From Trogon surrucura (taxonomy: Eukaryota; Chordata; Aves; Trogoniformes; Trogonidae): 64,000 bases of DNA. The stretch is from NCBI GenBank assembly GCA_020746105.1, contig JAJGST010000022.1:2553135-2617134 (forward strand), in the 5' to 3' direction. Below the pieces are notes generated by a model. It was not told where the DNA came from and did not search any database. It saw nothing but the letters and a program-made list of their open reading frames with translations. Each line of letters starts with the position of its first letter. The stretch's first letter is position 1. The translations under genes and the position numbers were made by a program. Positions 1 through 9,280 of this stretch are shown in pieces.

Positions 1-1371
1 CACTTTGGGGCACCTCAGTATAAGAGAGATAATGAGGTGCTGGAGCGAGTGCAGAAGAGGGCAACAAAGCTGTGATGCCGTGAAAAGCTGAAATCAGAAC
101 TTAATAGCCTTGATGTCTATTAAGCAGGTATTCTTTATTGCTGCACAGGACACACAGAGGATAGCTCCGTCTAGTGTGTGTGTCAAGAAAGGCCAAACAT
201 ACAGCTTTTATACAGTTTAGACATACATATTCATGCAATTTCTGAGAACTCATTAACATGTTGCCGCCCACTCCTGCATGCATAATAGTCTTTCGGTGGT
301 CATCAGGTGGTCGTCATTGTAGTCCTCATCGAGGTGTCCTGTTGATGAGCTCCATTCAGTTAACTCCTAGGCTGGTTCTGCATATCTCGTTCCATCTTTG
401 AAGATAAGGGCATCCTGTCCTTGAGGAAAAGGTTCCGGGAAAAGCTCCCCTTGTGGAATACTTTATCTCACACCTCCATCCTCCATTGTCCCACTGATTC
501 TGTTTGCCCCAGCAAATTGAGTCTTTTACATACCAATTAAAACTACGGTTCTTCCACGGCTTCAATTCCCCCCTTTTCTTTTTACTTTGCGAATTCCTTC
601 GCAACCTTACTAGAATACTCCACCATCATTCAATGTTTTCCTAAAATGTTTTCCTGTTTCCACACAGTGTCTTATTCTGTTTCGCTTTCAATTTTCATAA
701 TCCATAGTGCTCTGTTTACAGCACCAGAAGGAACATTGTACTACAATACATGTTAACACCACCAGGAGTCCCACAGTCACCAAAAACCCCAAGAGTTGCT
801 TAAGCCATGTAAAATTTGGGAGCCAGGATGTCAATTTGTGCCACAGTTCCTCAAATCCCCAAGAGGTATTATCTTTAGTTACTTCATGGAGGCTTTTGGT
901 TCTTTCCCATATGTTCTCTAAGTCATCTTCAGCTGGTTAAGGGCCTGGAGAATAGATCTTACGAGGAGCGATTGAGGGAGATGGGACTGTTCAGTTTAAG
1001 GAAGAGGAGGCTGAGGGGGGACCTCATCATGCTCTACAATTCCTTGAAAGGACATTGTAGAGAGGTTGGTGCTGGTCTCTTCTCACGGGTCATTAGGGAC
1101 AGAACCAGGGGTATGGTTTCAAGTTGCAACAGGGCAAGTTTAGACTGGACGTTAGGAAGAAATTCTTCACAGAAAGAGTGGTCAGACCCTGGAATAGACT
1201 GCCTAGGGAGGTGATTGAGTCGCCATCCCTGGATGTATTTAAGTGTCAAGTAGATGTGGTGTTGGATGATAGTGTTTAGGGGTGAACTTGTAGTGTAGGG
1301 CTAATGGCTGGACTCGATGATCCCAGGGGTCTTTTCCAGTCTAAACTGTTCTATGATTCTATGATTCAATG
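1..1371 (+). mobile_element. CR1 LINE 3' fragment, split by an ERV remnant
   Basis: Bases 1-72 encode the end of CR1 ORF2 (reading LERVQKRATKL) and the same CR1 resumes at 933 with the next expected codons. It continues through the 3' UTR to a tail of ATTCTATG-type repeats near 1350-1371. The two halves abut with only a 4-base duplication (GCTG at 69-72 and 933-936), so the intervening 860 bases are an insertion. The RT C-terminal region carries no usable frame. Neighbours are satellite DNA on the right and the window edge on the left, so the 5' extent is unknown. Confidence 0.85.
73..932 (-). mobile_element. Internally deleted class I-type ERV: 3' LTR, PPT and env TM remnant
   Basis: Read on the minus strand, a 493-bp LTR (73-565) begins TGAAGCCGTG and ends CACGGCATCA, giving TG...CA ends. 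A polyadenylation signal AATAAA lies at 139-134. A polypurine tract at 566-584 sits directly before it, as expected for a 3' LTR. Upstream, about 600-930 encodes the membrane-anchor end of a gamma-type transmembrane envelope subunit (WLKQLLGF followed by a hydrophobic helix and Cys-rich tail). The 5' LTR, gag, pol and most of env are missing, yet both edges show target duplication GCTG. The first bases at the right edge, TGAAG, equal the LTR start, which suggests deletion between short matches. Confidence 0.75.
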
Positions 1372-1534
1372 ATTTCTGATTTTGGGACAGCCATAGCCAT
1401 TATGCGGTCAGGCTGAACCAAGAGTTGCAGGGTCCAGGTTAGGGCTAGGGTTCAGAGATCCATAAAGCCTGGAGCTGCGGAGACACGTGGGTTGGACAGT
1501 GCATTCCAAGGGGAGCACGGCACTGCACCAACAG
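1372..1534 (-). repeat. ~178-bp telomere-motif satellite, one partial monomer
   Basis: One minus-oriented copy of the satellite that forms the long array at 35165-37116. It contains the diagnostic blocks CCATGGCC-like, TTAGGGCTAGGGTT and the region that ends GCACTGCACCAACAGT. It is joined on the right to a 36-bp CR1 tail. Confidence 0.85.
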
Positions 1535-1570
1535 TCTTTTCCAGCCTGAACTGTTCTATGATTCTATGAT
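1535..1570 (+). mobile_element. CR1 3' tail scrap
   Basis: Thirty-six bases matching the last CR1 segment (CTTTTCCAGCCTGAACTG, then two ATTCTATG units). It lies between satellite pieces of opposite orientation, so it marks a rearrangement point between the two satellite strands. Confidence 0.6.
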
Positions 1571-1688
1571 AATGGCCATGGGTGTCCCCAAATCAGAAAG
1601 GTGTGGGTGGAGGACTGTTGATGCAGTGCCGTGCTCCCCTTGGAATGCCTTGACCAGCCCAAGTGTCTCTGCAGCTCCAGGCTCTATG
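1571..1688 (+). repeat. Satellite, partial monomer (left arm of inverted repeat)
   Basis: Plus-oriented satellite from the GGCCATGGGTGTCC block to CTCTATG, where LTR-S begins. The break inside the monomer is the same as at 37117 and 59202. Confidence 0.85.
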
Positions 1689-2264
1689 TGTGGTGGAGTG
1701 ATTTGTGGATTTTGCCTTTAAATATTTCTTGCCATTTTTACAACACCCCACATCGATCAGAAAACAAAAACAGTTTCTGATCATATGGACTGTTGTAGAG
1801 GGGCAATCTCATAAAGCTACAAATGCCTCAAACAGCCCTGGGGACAAATATGTGTAGGTATTAGGAAATCTTGGGGAGGCAGGATGTCCTTATCTCTAGC
1901 ATATCTTTCAAGGACATAGGGCATTCGCACACGTTAATGAGAATTACTGGAAAGAATGCACCCTACCTGGCATTCTACGGGTCCACATGTAGAAAATGGT
2001 GTAAAAATTGAGGCAAGGTAAAGAAAATATTTCAACAAGAAGAAAAAAGAAGAAAGAAGACAACGACAGTTGCATCCTGAACTCTGCTTGGGTTGGACCA
2101 TCGCAGGAACCTGGACTGGTGATCTCTCTCTCTCTCTCTTTCTATCTCTTTTTCCTTTTTCCTCGCAAAGTAATGGAAAGTCTATCATACTGTTTATTTG
2201 GTTTTACGACTAAATTTCTTTCTTGTGATGGTTAAGTGTGATATTGTCTGACTTAATATTGTGT
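1689..2264 (+). mobile_element. LTR-S, 5' portion (plus copy)
   Basis: Matches the first ~575 bases of the complete solo LTR at 11548-12462: start TGTGGTGGAG, conserved blocks around GGAAATCTTGGGGAGGCAGG, a CT microsatellite at 2123-2146 and a TTTATTTGG segment. It lacks the last ~250 bases. It is followed head to head by an inverted copy of the same LTR at 2265. Confidence 0.8.
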
Positions 2265-2698
2265 ATCAATGGTCCAGGTTTCTGCGATGGCCCAGCCAAA
2301 GCAGAGTTCAGGATGCAGCCATCATTGTGTTCTTTCTTTTTTTTCTTCTTGTTGAAATCTTTTCTTTACCTTGTCTCAATTAATACACCCTGTTTTACAT
2401 CCGGACCTGCAGAATGCCAGGTAGGGGGGCATTCTTTCCAGTAACTCTCATTAACATGTGCGAATGCCCAATCTCCTTGAAACAGGTGCTAGAGATAAGG
2501 CCATCCTGCCTCCCCAAGATTTCCTAATACCTGCACTTATTGGTCACCAGGGCTGTTTGAGGCATTTGTAGCCTTATGAGATCGCCCCTCTACAACATTC
2601 CATAGGACCAAAAACTGGTTTTGTTTTCTGAACATGCTGGGAGATTGTAAAAATGACAAGAAATGCTTAAGGCAAAATCCATGAATATGTCCACTACA
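2265..2698 (-). mobile_element. LTR-S, 5' portion (minus copy)
   Basis: Inverted copy of bases corresponding to ~1689-2123. Its LTR start (TGTAGTGG on the minus strand) lies at 2698 and is flanked by satellite at the same monomer position (TTATG) as the plus copies, so the pair forms a long inverted repeat with a 141-bp centre. Confidence 0.8.
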
Positions 2699-2809
2699 CA
2701 TAAAGCCTGGAGCTGTAGAGGCACTTGGGCTGGACAAAGCATTCCAAGGGGAGCACAGCATTGCACAAGCATAGCTCCAACCACACCTTTCTGATTTTGG
2801 GACCGCCAT
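2699..2809 (-). repeat. Satellite, partial monomer (right arm of inverted repeat)
   Basis: Minus-oriented satellite mirroring 1571-1688. It ends at GCCAT (2805-2809), which is the target duplication of the provirus that follows; the same GCCAT recurs at 9038-9042. Confidence 0.85.
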
Positions 2810-4528
2810 TGACTTGCGGAATGCAGACCCAACAATCAATTAGATTTTAAAGTAGGTATGTTTATTTCAGCACTGAGCAGCACGTGAGGATTATGCATCA
2901 AAGCCGTGCGCGCCTCAGCGCTGCACCTGCCTTAACTATATACATTTGTTTTGGTTTGGCCTGGCCGGATTTTGGCGGCGGGGGGGGAGCTGCAGGGTGG
3001 CTTCTGTAAGAAGCTGCTAGAAGCTCCCCAAGATTGATAGAGCCAATGCCAGTCGGCTACAAAGAGGGACCCGCCGCTGGCCAAGGCTGAGCCTATCAGT
3101 AAGGTGATAGCAGAGGAACGCCTCTGTGAAAAACATATTTAAGAACGGGAAAAAGAACTGCGCCATAACAGCTGACACAGTGATGGAGGAGTGAGAATCT
3201 GTGCAGACACCAAGGTCAGTGAAGAAGGAGAGAGGGGGGAGGATGAGCTCCAGGCGCCGGAGCAGAGAGAGTCCCCCGGGTCCGTGGTGAAAACCATGGT
3301 GAAGCGGGTTGTCCCCCTGCAGTCCATGGGCGAGGTGCAGATGTCCACCGTGAGGATCACCGCGCAGATGTCCACCGAGGACTCCATGCCGTGTGGGTGG
3401 ATCCCTGAAAGGGGACTGAAACCCGTGGGAAGCCCGCATCAGAGCAAGTCGCTGCCGGAGCCTGTAGCCCGTGGAAGAGAGGAATGCCCACGCTGGAGCA
3501 GGTTGGCCGGTGGGACTTTTGGGATGCTGCGGGTGGCCCACGTTGGAGTAGTTTCCCCCGAAGGACTGCGCCTCAGACTCACGAGGGGTGGGATGCCCCT
3601 CGTGAGGTGTCTCACATCGGGCAGTTTGTGATGAATTGCCCTTCGTGGGTTGACTCACGCGGAGAAGAGAGCGTGAAGCTTGTCTCCCGTGAAAGGGACC
3701 CCACAGTGGCCCTGGGGAAGAGTGAAGAGTCCTCCCCCGGAGTGAAGAAGCGGTGAAACCAACGTCGGATGAACTGACCGCAGCCCCCATTCCCTGTCCC
3801 CCTGCGCCGCTCGAGAGGAGGAGGTGGAGAAGCAGGGATTGATGTTAAGCCCGGGAAGAAGGGAGGGATGGGGGGAAGGTGTTCTGTTTAAGATCTGTTT
3901 GCTCTTTCTTACTTCTCACTACTCCTCTCTGATTAGTTCTTTTAATAAATGTAACTAATTTCCCTAAAATTGAGTCTGTTTTGCCCGGGACGGTAAATGA
4001 AAGTGATCTCCCTGTCCTTATCTCAAACCCTGAGCCTTTGGAAATACTTTCTCCCCCTGTTCAGCAGCGAAGGGGGAGTGAGTGAGCGGCTGTGTGGGTA
4101 CCTGGCGACCGGCCAGGGTCAACCCACGACAACATTAAAGTGTTACATATTCATAAAGTTTCGCTATATGCCTATACATATGCATAACCTGTCCCGCTTT
4201 TTATTAACATGAATCATTTCCATAATCTCCTCCTCTCTGCGCCTACATAGTGCCTCCTGGTGGTGATCCTCTGGGGTCTTCTAGAGGAAGGCTGGTAGTC
4301 TTCCTGGCTATGCACTTTTCACCTTTAGATCCTTGCGCAGACTCAGTCATCTTTCGACTTTCATCCAAACTGCGGAGCTGGTATCAACTGGTCTTGAACT
4401 GCTCCAGTGGGTTTCTACAATGCTCAACTACTCTCAATGAATAGCTTAACAATCCATATAATTAATCAGTATCTCTACCTCTGTTTTAATACAATCATCA
4501 GCTAATTTTTTCTACAATCCTCCCATCA
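2810..4528 (-). repeat. 3' LTR (LTR-A) of the tRNA-Arg provirus, interrupted
   Basis: On the minus strand the LTR starts TGATGGGAGG at 4528 and ends at 2810 (plus-strand text TGACTTGCGG, i.e. ...CA). A polyadenylation signal lies at 2866-2861. Bases 2947-4131 are a separate solo LTR. The two halves match the 5' LTR at 8516-9037 but differ at many positions, consistent with an old insertion. Confidence 0.85.
2947..4131 (+). mobile_element. Solo LTR nested in LTR-A (ERVL-like, 1,185 bp)
   Basis: Begins TGTTTTGGTT and ends CCCACGACA, flanked by a perfect 5-bp duplication ACATT (2942-2946, 4132-4136). A poly(A) signal candidate AATAAA lies near 3944, after the T-rich CTCTTTCTTACTTC stretch. Its end (GGCCAGGGTCAACCCACGACA) resembles the ends of the ERVL LTRs elsewhere in the window (GGCC...AACCCGCGACA). 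A GC-rich half with several long open but motif-free frames on both strands (about 3017-3790) has no recognisable protein signature, so I treat those frames as non-coding. Confidence 0.75.
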
Positions 4529-4541
4529 GTCCCCACTTTTC
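4529..4541 (-). other. Polypurine tract of the tRNA-Arg provirus
   Basis: Minus-strand AGAAAAGTGGGGAC-like purine run immediately upstream of the 3' LTR start; plus-strand second-strand priming site in retroviral replication. Confidence 0.7.
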
Positions 4542-4639
4542 TAAAAAAACTTAGTAAATTCTTTTACTATAGTCCTGTCCCTAATACAATGTTTCCCTCT
4601 CTAACTTTCTCTCAAAATACCTATTTGATTCGAGTCTTT

Positions 4640-5561
4640 GCCTCAACTGGTGCTTTTTCCAGGTACTATAAGCGTCTCTGGTATTCTGACAATAACAAAG
4701 AAAACACCTAATGATAATAAAAATCAATATCCCCAAAATCAGGACCCCTAACAATGTCAAGATTAGTGTCTTTAACCAAGCTAAGCTAGGGAGTCAAGAG
4801 GTAAGTTTCTCCCACATTTCTTGGAATCCCCATGAGATATCGTCCCTGGTGATTGCATGCAATATTTAAGTCTCTTCCCAAATTCTCTGCAAGTCCGTGG
4901 CAACTATCCCATTTTGATCTACATACATGCAACAGCTCGTGTTTATTATTGTGCATACCCCTCCCTGGGAGGCCAATAAAAGATCCAGTGCTTGCCCATT
5001 TTGCAACACAACCTTTGATAGGCTAGATACTTCAGTCTGAATCGCCTGAATGGCATCTATGTTCTTATTTTCAATATTTTCTATCACAGTCGAAATGTTC
5101 ACTATGGCTTTTTCTAATTCACTTACTCCTAGCCAAGGAAGAAACCATCATCGGGCAAAACTATGAAAAGCAGATGGCCTCCTTTCAAGGGGGTTATCCG
5201 GAAGTGCGCGTGTCCGCCTCCACAATGTTCGAACTATCCCTGGGGGCGGATTGGTAAATACACTACTTCTAGGATGAAGGTAGCCCCCTATACAATGACC
5301 TTTCCAATTTAGAGGCAAACATTTTCTGGCATAACTGTCTCCACATAGCCAATAGCTTCCCTGCCATAGTTGACATTCCATTATAAGGGGGGGTTAGACC
5401 AAATTCGCCCTGTTTGTCTGCACATAATGTGAAATTCCCACCTAAAGTAGTAAAGTTAAAAATACCTACAAATTCTGCCCCAGTACAATTAGGTTCTTTT
5501 GCTGTATAGGTCACCATATAAGAAGTCATTATTTCTTCCCCAACCTGCGTGGACATCTCTT
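4640..5561 (-). pseudogene. env: env remnant of the tRNA-Arg provirus
   Basis: Minus-strand envelope pieces in several frames. The SU end near 5390-5250 has the pattern CGDSYARKCLPLNWKGHC then LHPRSS, typical of the end of gamma-type surface subunits. The TM ectodomain (5102-4866) has a heptad-like region (LSKVVLQNGQALDLLLA) and a CX6CC disulfide motif (C-TIINTS-CC). The membrane helix lies near 4770-4690 (WLKTLILTLLGVLILG). The surface-subunit N-terminus is missing because integrase sequence runs straight into SU at about 5562. Frameshifts and stops make it non-functional. Confidence 0.8.
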
Positions 5562-6304
5562 TCTGTACCCCATAGGGTCGTCCATACAAGATCTCGAAAG
5601 GGCTTAACCCTTCCTTTGCTCTCGGCTTAGTCCTTATTCGCAAGAGAGCCAGGGGTAGAGACTGGGGCCATGCTAAATTAGCCTCTTGCCCCAGCTTCAC
5701 AATTTGCTGTTTAATTAAGTGATTCATCTTTTCTACTTGACCACTTGACTCGGGGTGGTAAGGGAAGTTGCCAGTCTATATCCAAATATTGGCTAAATTG
5801 TTGCACCACCTGTGAGGTAAAATGAGGCCCTCTGTCTGAAGATATATTTGTCGGGACCTCAAAACACGGTGTTATTTCTCGTGTTAATGCCTTAGTTACT
5901 TCCTGTGCCTTGGCTGTCCTGGTAGGAAATGCTTCTGGCCAACCTGAAAAGGTATTCGTTAACACCATTAAGTATCGATACCCCCTTTTTCTTGGGAGTT
6001 CCATAAAATCAATCTGCCATTGTTCCCCAGGCCCATTACCTCTCCCAATTCGGCCGACCTCTGTTTTGGGGATACTCTTGGGATTAGTCTGGAGGCATAG
6101 ATCACATTGCTGAGTCACTTGCCTTACAGTTGTGTATAGATTCCTAGCAATGATTTCCTTATTTAAATGTTTATATAAGGCTTCTGCTCCCCAGTGTCTT
6201 TTCTTATGCTCTTCCCTTATCCAATGCCAAGTTAAACAAGAGGGAATGATTAACTTCCCTTGGGGGGTGCGAGCCCACCCATCTTTATTATAAGATCCCT
6301 CCAA
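5562..6304 (-). pseudogene. pol: pol integrase of the tRNA-Arg provirus (broken)
   Basis: Integrase catalyses insertion of viral DNA. The minus-strand frame from 6304 has an HHCC zinc-binding region (H-REEHKKRHWG ... CDLCLQTN), catalytic Asp in QIDFMELP and the second Asp in SSDRGPHFTS. The frame shifts near 5740, before the expected Glu (the shifted end reads KDESLN), and the remainder (QQIVKLGQEANLAW ... FEILYGRPYG) continues in another frame before fusing to envelope. The C-terminal DNA-binding domain is absent. The preceding stop separates it from RNase H. Confidence 0.85.
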
Positions 6305-6334
6305 ATCTGCAATAAGTTTTTGATCCTCCTTAGA

Positions 6335-7882
6335 CTACCTGGCCTTCTCTTCTAAAGAGATTTGTCCATCTGGGATCAAGGCTCCCCCCACTTTTATTTC
6401 TATTTTAGCTGCCTGTTTTACCTCTCTATCCGCCAGCTCATTTCCTTTTTCTAATTCTGAGCTCACTTTTTGGTGTGCCTTAATGTGCATAATTGCCACC
6501 TTCTTGGGGAGTTGTACTGCCTCCAACAGCTGTAGGATTTCTTCTGCATGCTTAATGTTCTTTCCTTGAGAGTTCAATAGTCCTCTCTCTTTCCATATTA
6601 CTCCATGTGCATGTACAACCCCGAAGGCATATTTTGACTCCGTATAAATATTCACAACTTTGTCTCCGGTTAATTCCAAAGCGTGGGTCAGGGCAATTAT
6701 TTCTGCCTTCTGTGCAGAAGTGTTCATAGGCAATGGTCCTGATTCTATTATTTCTGAACTAGTGGTTATGGCATATCCCGCGTATCTTTTACTGCTCAGA
6801 ACGTAGCTGCTCCCATCTGTAAACCAGTTGGCCCCATCTTCCACTGGGCTGTCTTTTAAATACGAATTACTTGCATACGGTGCTTCAATTGTTTCCAGAC
6901 AGTCGTGGTGTATTGGCTCTCCAGTGTTCCCACTGAGGAAAGAGGCTGGGTTGACAATATTAGTGACTGTGATCTCTACATCTTCTTGCTTTACTAGTAT
7001 AGCCTGATACTTGAGAAATCGTTGTGGAGAAAGCCAATGCCCACCCTTTGCCTCTAGCACTGCTGATACCGGGTGGGACACCAAAACAGTCATCTTCTGC
7101 CCCAGGGTAAATTTTCGAGCTCCTCGTATGTTCAGTATCACAGCTGCGACTGCTCGCAGACATCCAGGCCAGCCTTTTGCAGTTGCATCTAGCTGTTTAG
7201 AAAAGTAAGGAATTTCTTGTCGATATAGGCCCAGGTCTTGTGCTAGTATTCCCAAGGCAATCCTTTGTTTCCCGTGAGAGAATAGAAAAAACGGCTTACT
7301 TACATCTGGAAGTCCCAGGGCAGGAGTGGACATTAGAGCTTTCTTCAGTTGTTCAAAGGCTTGTATAGCCTCTCCATTACACTCAAGGTGTTCCTGTTCG
7401 GTGGTTGTCAATGCATATAGAGGTTTAACAAGCAGTCCATAATTGTAAATCCATAATTGACACCACCCAGTCATTCCTAAAAAGGTCCTCAATTCTTTTA
7501 CTGTCTGGGATCTCTGGGTCTGGCAGATTGCCTCCTTACGGGCCTGTCCCAGAGTCCGTTGTCCAGCACTGATCTCAGAGCCCAAGCAGACCACTTGATG
7601 CTGTATTATTTAGGCCTTTTTCTTGGATACTTGATACCCCTGGAGCCCCAGAAAATTTAATAGACTCACCGTCCGGGTCTTGCAATCATCTTCTGTCTTA
7701 GTGGCAATTAAACTGTCGTCCACATACTGCAGTATTCTTCCTTCCTCAAACGGGACTTCCCAAGATTCTAAGTCCTTTGCCAGTTGGTTGCCAAAAATGG
7801 TAGGGCTGTTTTTAAACCCTTGTGGTAACACAGTCCAAGTGAGCTGAGTTTTGCGCCTTAAAAACCCATATTGCAATAACAA
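6335..7882 (-). pseudogene. pol: pol RT (palm to connection) and RNase H of the tRNA-Arg provirus
   Basis: Open from 7882 to 6335 except for one in-frame TAA near 7607. The RT palm motif LPQGFKNSPTIF is followed by the catalytic QYVDDSL (about 7730). Past the stop, thumb and connection (VKELRTFLGMTGWCQLW) lead to RNase H: WFTDGSSY, AEIIALTHALE, NIYTESKYAF and GNELADREV. The third RNase H acidic site is Glu (codon at 6640-6638) rather than the family Asp. RT fingers and protease are missing upstream. With only one stop in ~1.5 kb, this is the best preserved part of the element. Confidence 0.85.
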
Positions 7883-8493
7883 GGATAAAATTTCATATAC
7901 TTTGTTCGTCTCCGGCCGCTCTCCTCACGGCGAACACAGAACCGTGGATCAGAACTCCGCACTTGCTTCGTAGTCAGACTACGTCTCAATCACTCATCCT
8001 TTCATACAATCACACAAATCAAAATTATCAGCAGTAAAGTTAAAATTAACAAATTCACATGAGGTAGCAAACTTTAGAATAATAAAATCACAAGAGGTCC
8101 GCTTACCCTTCACCCGCTTCTTATACTATCATTAGCAGGTCCGTCCTGGCTTCCACTACTTGAATACAGCGGCAACCTCGAATTTACTCATTCAGCCCTT
8201 AAAAGCAGTCTCGGGCAGCCTGCCAATGAGCAAATTCCCTTCCCTCAGGGTACCCTCCCTTACAGGGACTTTGCTGCACGCCAGACGTCTCTGCGCGATT
8301 TACCAGCTGCCCATTCCTGTACAACTTACAGGCTTCCTTTATTAATTAAACATAGCGTTTTGTTCCGTGGGCTCAGAAGGTTCCTGTCTACTCCCGCAGT
8401 GAGCGGCTGGCAGCGGAGGTTCCTCCGAGGAAATGCTCAGGGCGCTCCTAGGGGAGTCCGCTCCGCAGTCAATCCTGCAGCTGAGCAGAGACC
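7883..8493 (-). other. Non-coding leader left after gag deletion
   Basis: About 600 bases between the primer site and the RT remnant. No gag motif, zinc knuckle or protease is visible. It has a perfect 15-bp inverted repeat CGTAGTCAGACTACG at 7969-7983, whose role, if any, is unknown. Confidence 0.6.
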
Positions 8494-8511
8494 CTCCTGG
8501 CTGGCTCGCCA
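8494..8511 (-). other. Primer binding site, tRNA-Arg(ACG)-type
   Basis: The plus-strand text at these 18 bases equals the 3' end of vertebrate tRNA-Arg(ACG) including CCA, so the minus-strand viral sense TGGCGAGCCAGCCAGGAG would pair with it at all 18 positions. It lies four bases after the 5' LTR end. The identity of the tRNA comes from recall of its acceptor arm. Confidence 0.8.
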
Positions 8512-8515
8512 AAAC

Positions 8516-9037
8516 TGACTTGCGGAATACAGACTCCACAATCAATTAGACTGTAAAGTAGGTATGTTTATTTCAGTGCTGGGCGGCACGTGCAGATAAT
8601 TCATCAAAGCCATGTGCTCCTCAACGCGGCACTTAACTATATACATTAAAGTGTTACATATTCATAAAGTTTCACAATACGCCTACACATATGCATAACC
8701 TGTCCCGCTTCGTATTAAAATGAGTCATTTCCATAATCTCCTCCGGTTTGCGCTTGCACAGTGCTCCTGGTGGTGGTCGACAAGGATCTTCAGGAGGAAG
8801 GCTGGTAGTCTTCCTCACTATGCACTTTTCACCTTTAGGTCCTTGCGCAGACTCAGTCACCTTTCGACTTCCATCCAAACTGCGGAGCTGGTATCAAATG
8901 GTCTTGAAATGCTCCAATGGGTTTCTAAAATGCTCAATTACTATCAAAGAATAGCTTAACAATCCATATAATTAATCAGTATCTTTACCTCTGTTGGAAT
9001 ACAATCATCTGCTAATTTTTCTATAATCCTCCCATGA
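8516..9037 (-). repeat. 5' LTR (LTR-A) of the tRNA-Arg provirus
   Basis: A 522-bp minus-strand LTR matching 2810-4528. Its first bases read TCATGGGAGG, one substitution from the TGATGG start seen at 4528 and 62943. Satellite with duplication GCCAT follows at 9038. Confidence 0.85.
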
Positions 9038-9280
9038 GCCATGGCCATAGAGACATCAGGCTGAACCCAGAGGTGCAGGGTCCTGGTTAGGGTTAGGGTT
9101 CAAAGATCCATAAAGCCTGGAGCTGCAGAGACAAGTGGGCATTCGAAAGGGAGCAGAGCACTGCACCAACAGTCTTCAACCGACAGATTTCTGACTTTGG
9201 GACACCCATGGCCATTATGATATCAGACTCAACCCTGAGGTGCAGGGTCCTGGTTAGGGTTAGGGTTCAGAGATCCATAG
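9038..9280 (-). repeat. Satellite, ~1.4 monomers, minus orientation
   Basis: Two telomere-like blocks (GGTTAGGGTTAGGGTT) ~174 bp apart, with the usual satellite text between. It ends CCATAG next to the LTR-S end. Confidence 0.85.

Larger units (their letters stand above)
2810..9037 (-). mobile_element. Gamma-type provirus with tRNA-Arg primer site, gag deleted
   Basis: A minus-strand class I provirus integrated in satellite with 5-bp duplication GCCAT. From 5' to 3' on the minus strand it has a 5' LTR (9037-8516), a primer site, a ~590-bp leader without coding capacity, RT to RNase H (7882-6335), integrase (6304 to about 5562), a truncated envelope (about 5560-4640), a polypurine tract (4541-4529) and a 3' LTR (4528-2810) split by a foreign solo LTR. 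gag, protease and the RT N-terminus are deleted near 7890-7905. Frames carry stops and shifts, so this is an old defective copy. The family call rests on RT, integrase and TM motifs. Confidence 0.85.

Noticed and set aside
2123..2146. CT-rich tract as a regulatory element
   Set aside because: Simple dinucleotide expansion present at variable length in each LTR-S copy.
3017..3790. A 257-codon minus-strand frame and a 146-codon plus-strand frame overlapping it
   Set aside because: Both lie inside a solo LTR bounded by an exact duplication, are GC-rich and have no motif; open frames on both strands are expected from base composition.
7969..7983. Eleven-base identity to the tRNA-Arg anticodon arm in the leader of the tRNA-Arg provirus
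   Set aside because: The match is part of a perfect 15-bp palindrome and nothing flanking it fits the tRNA, so chance is the simpler reading. No tRNA gene is present.
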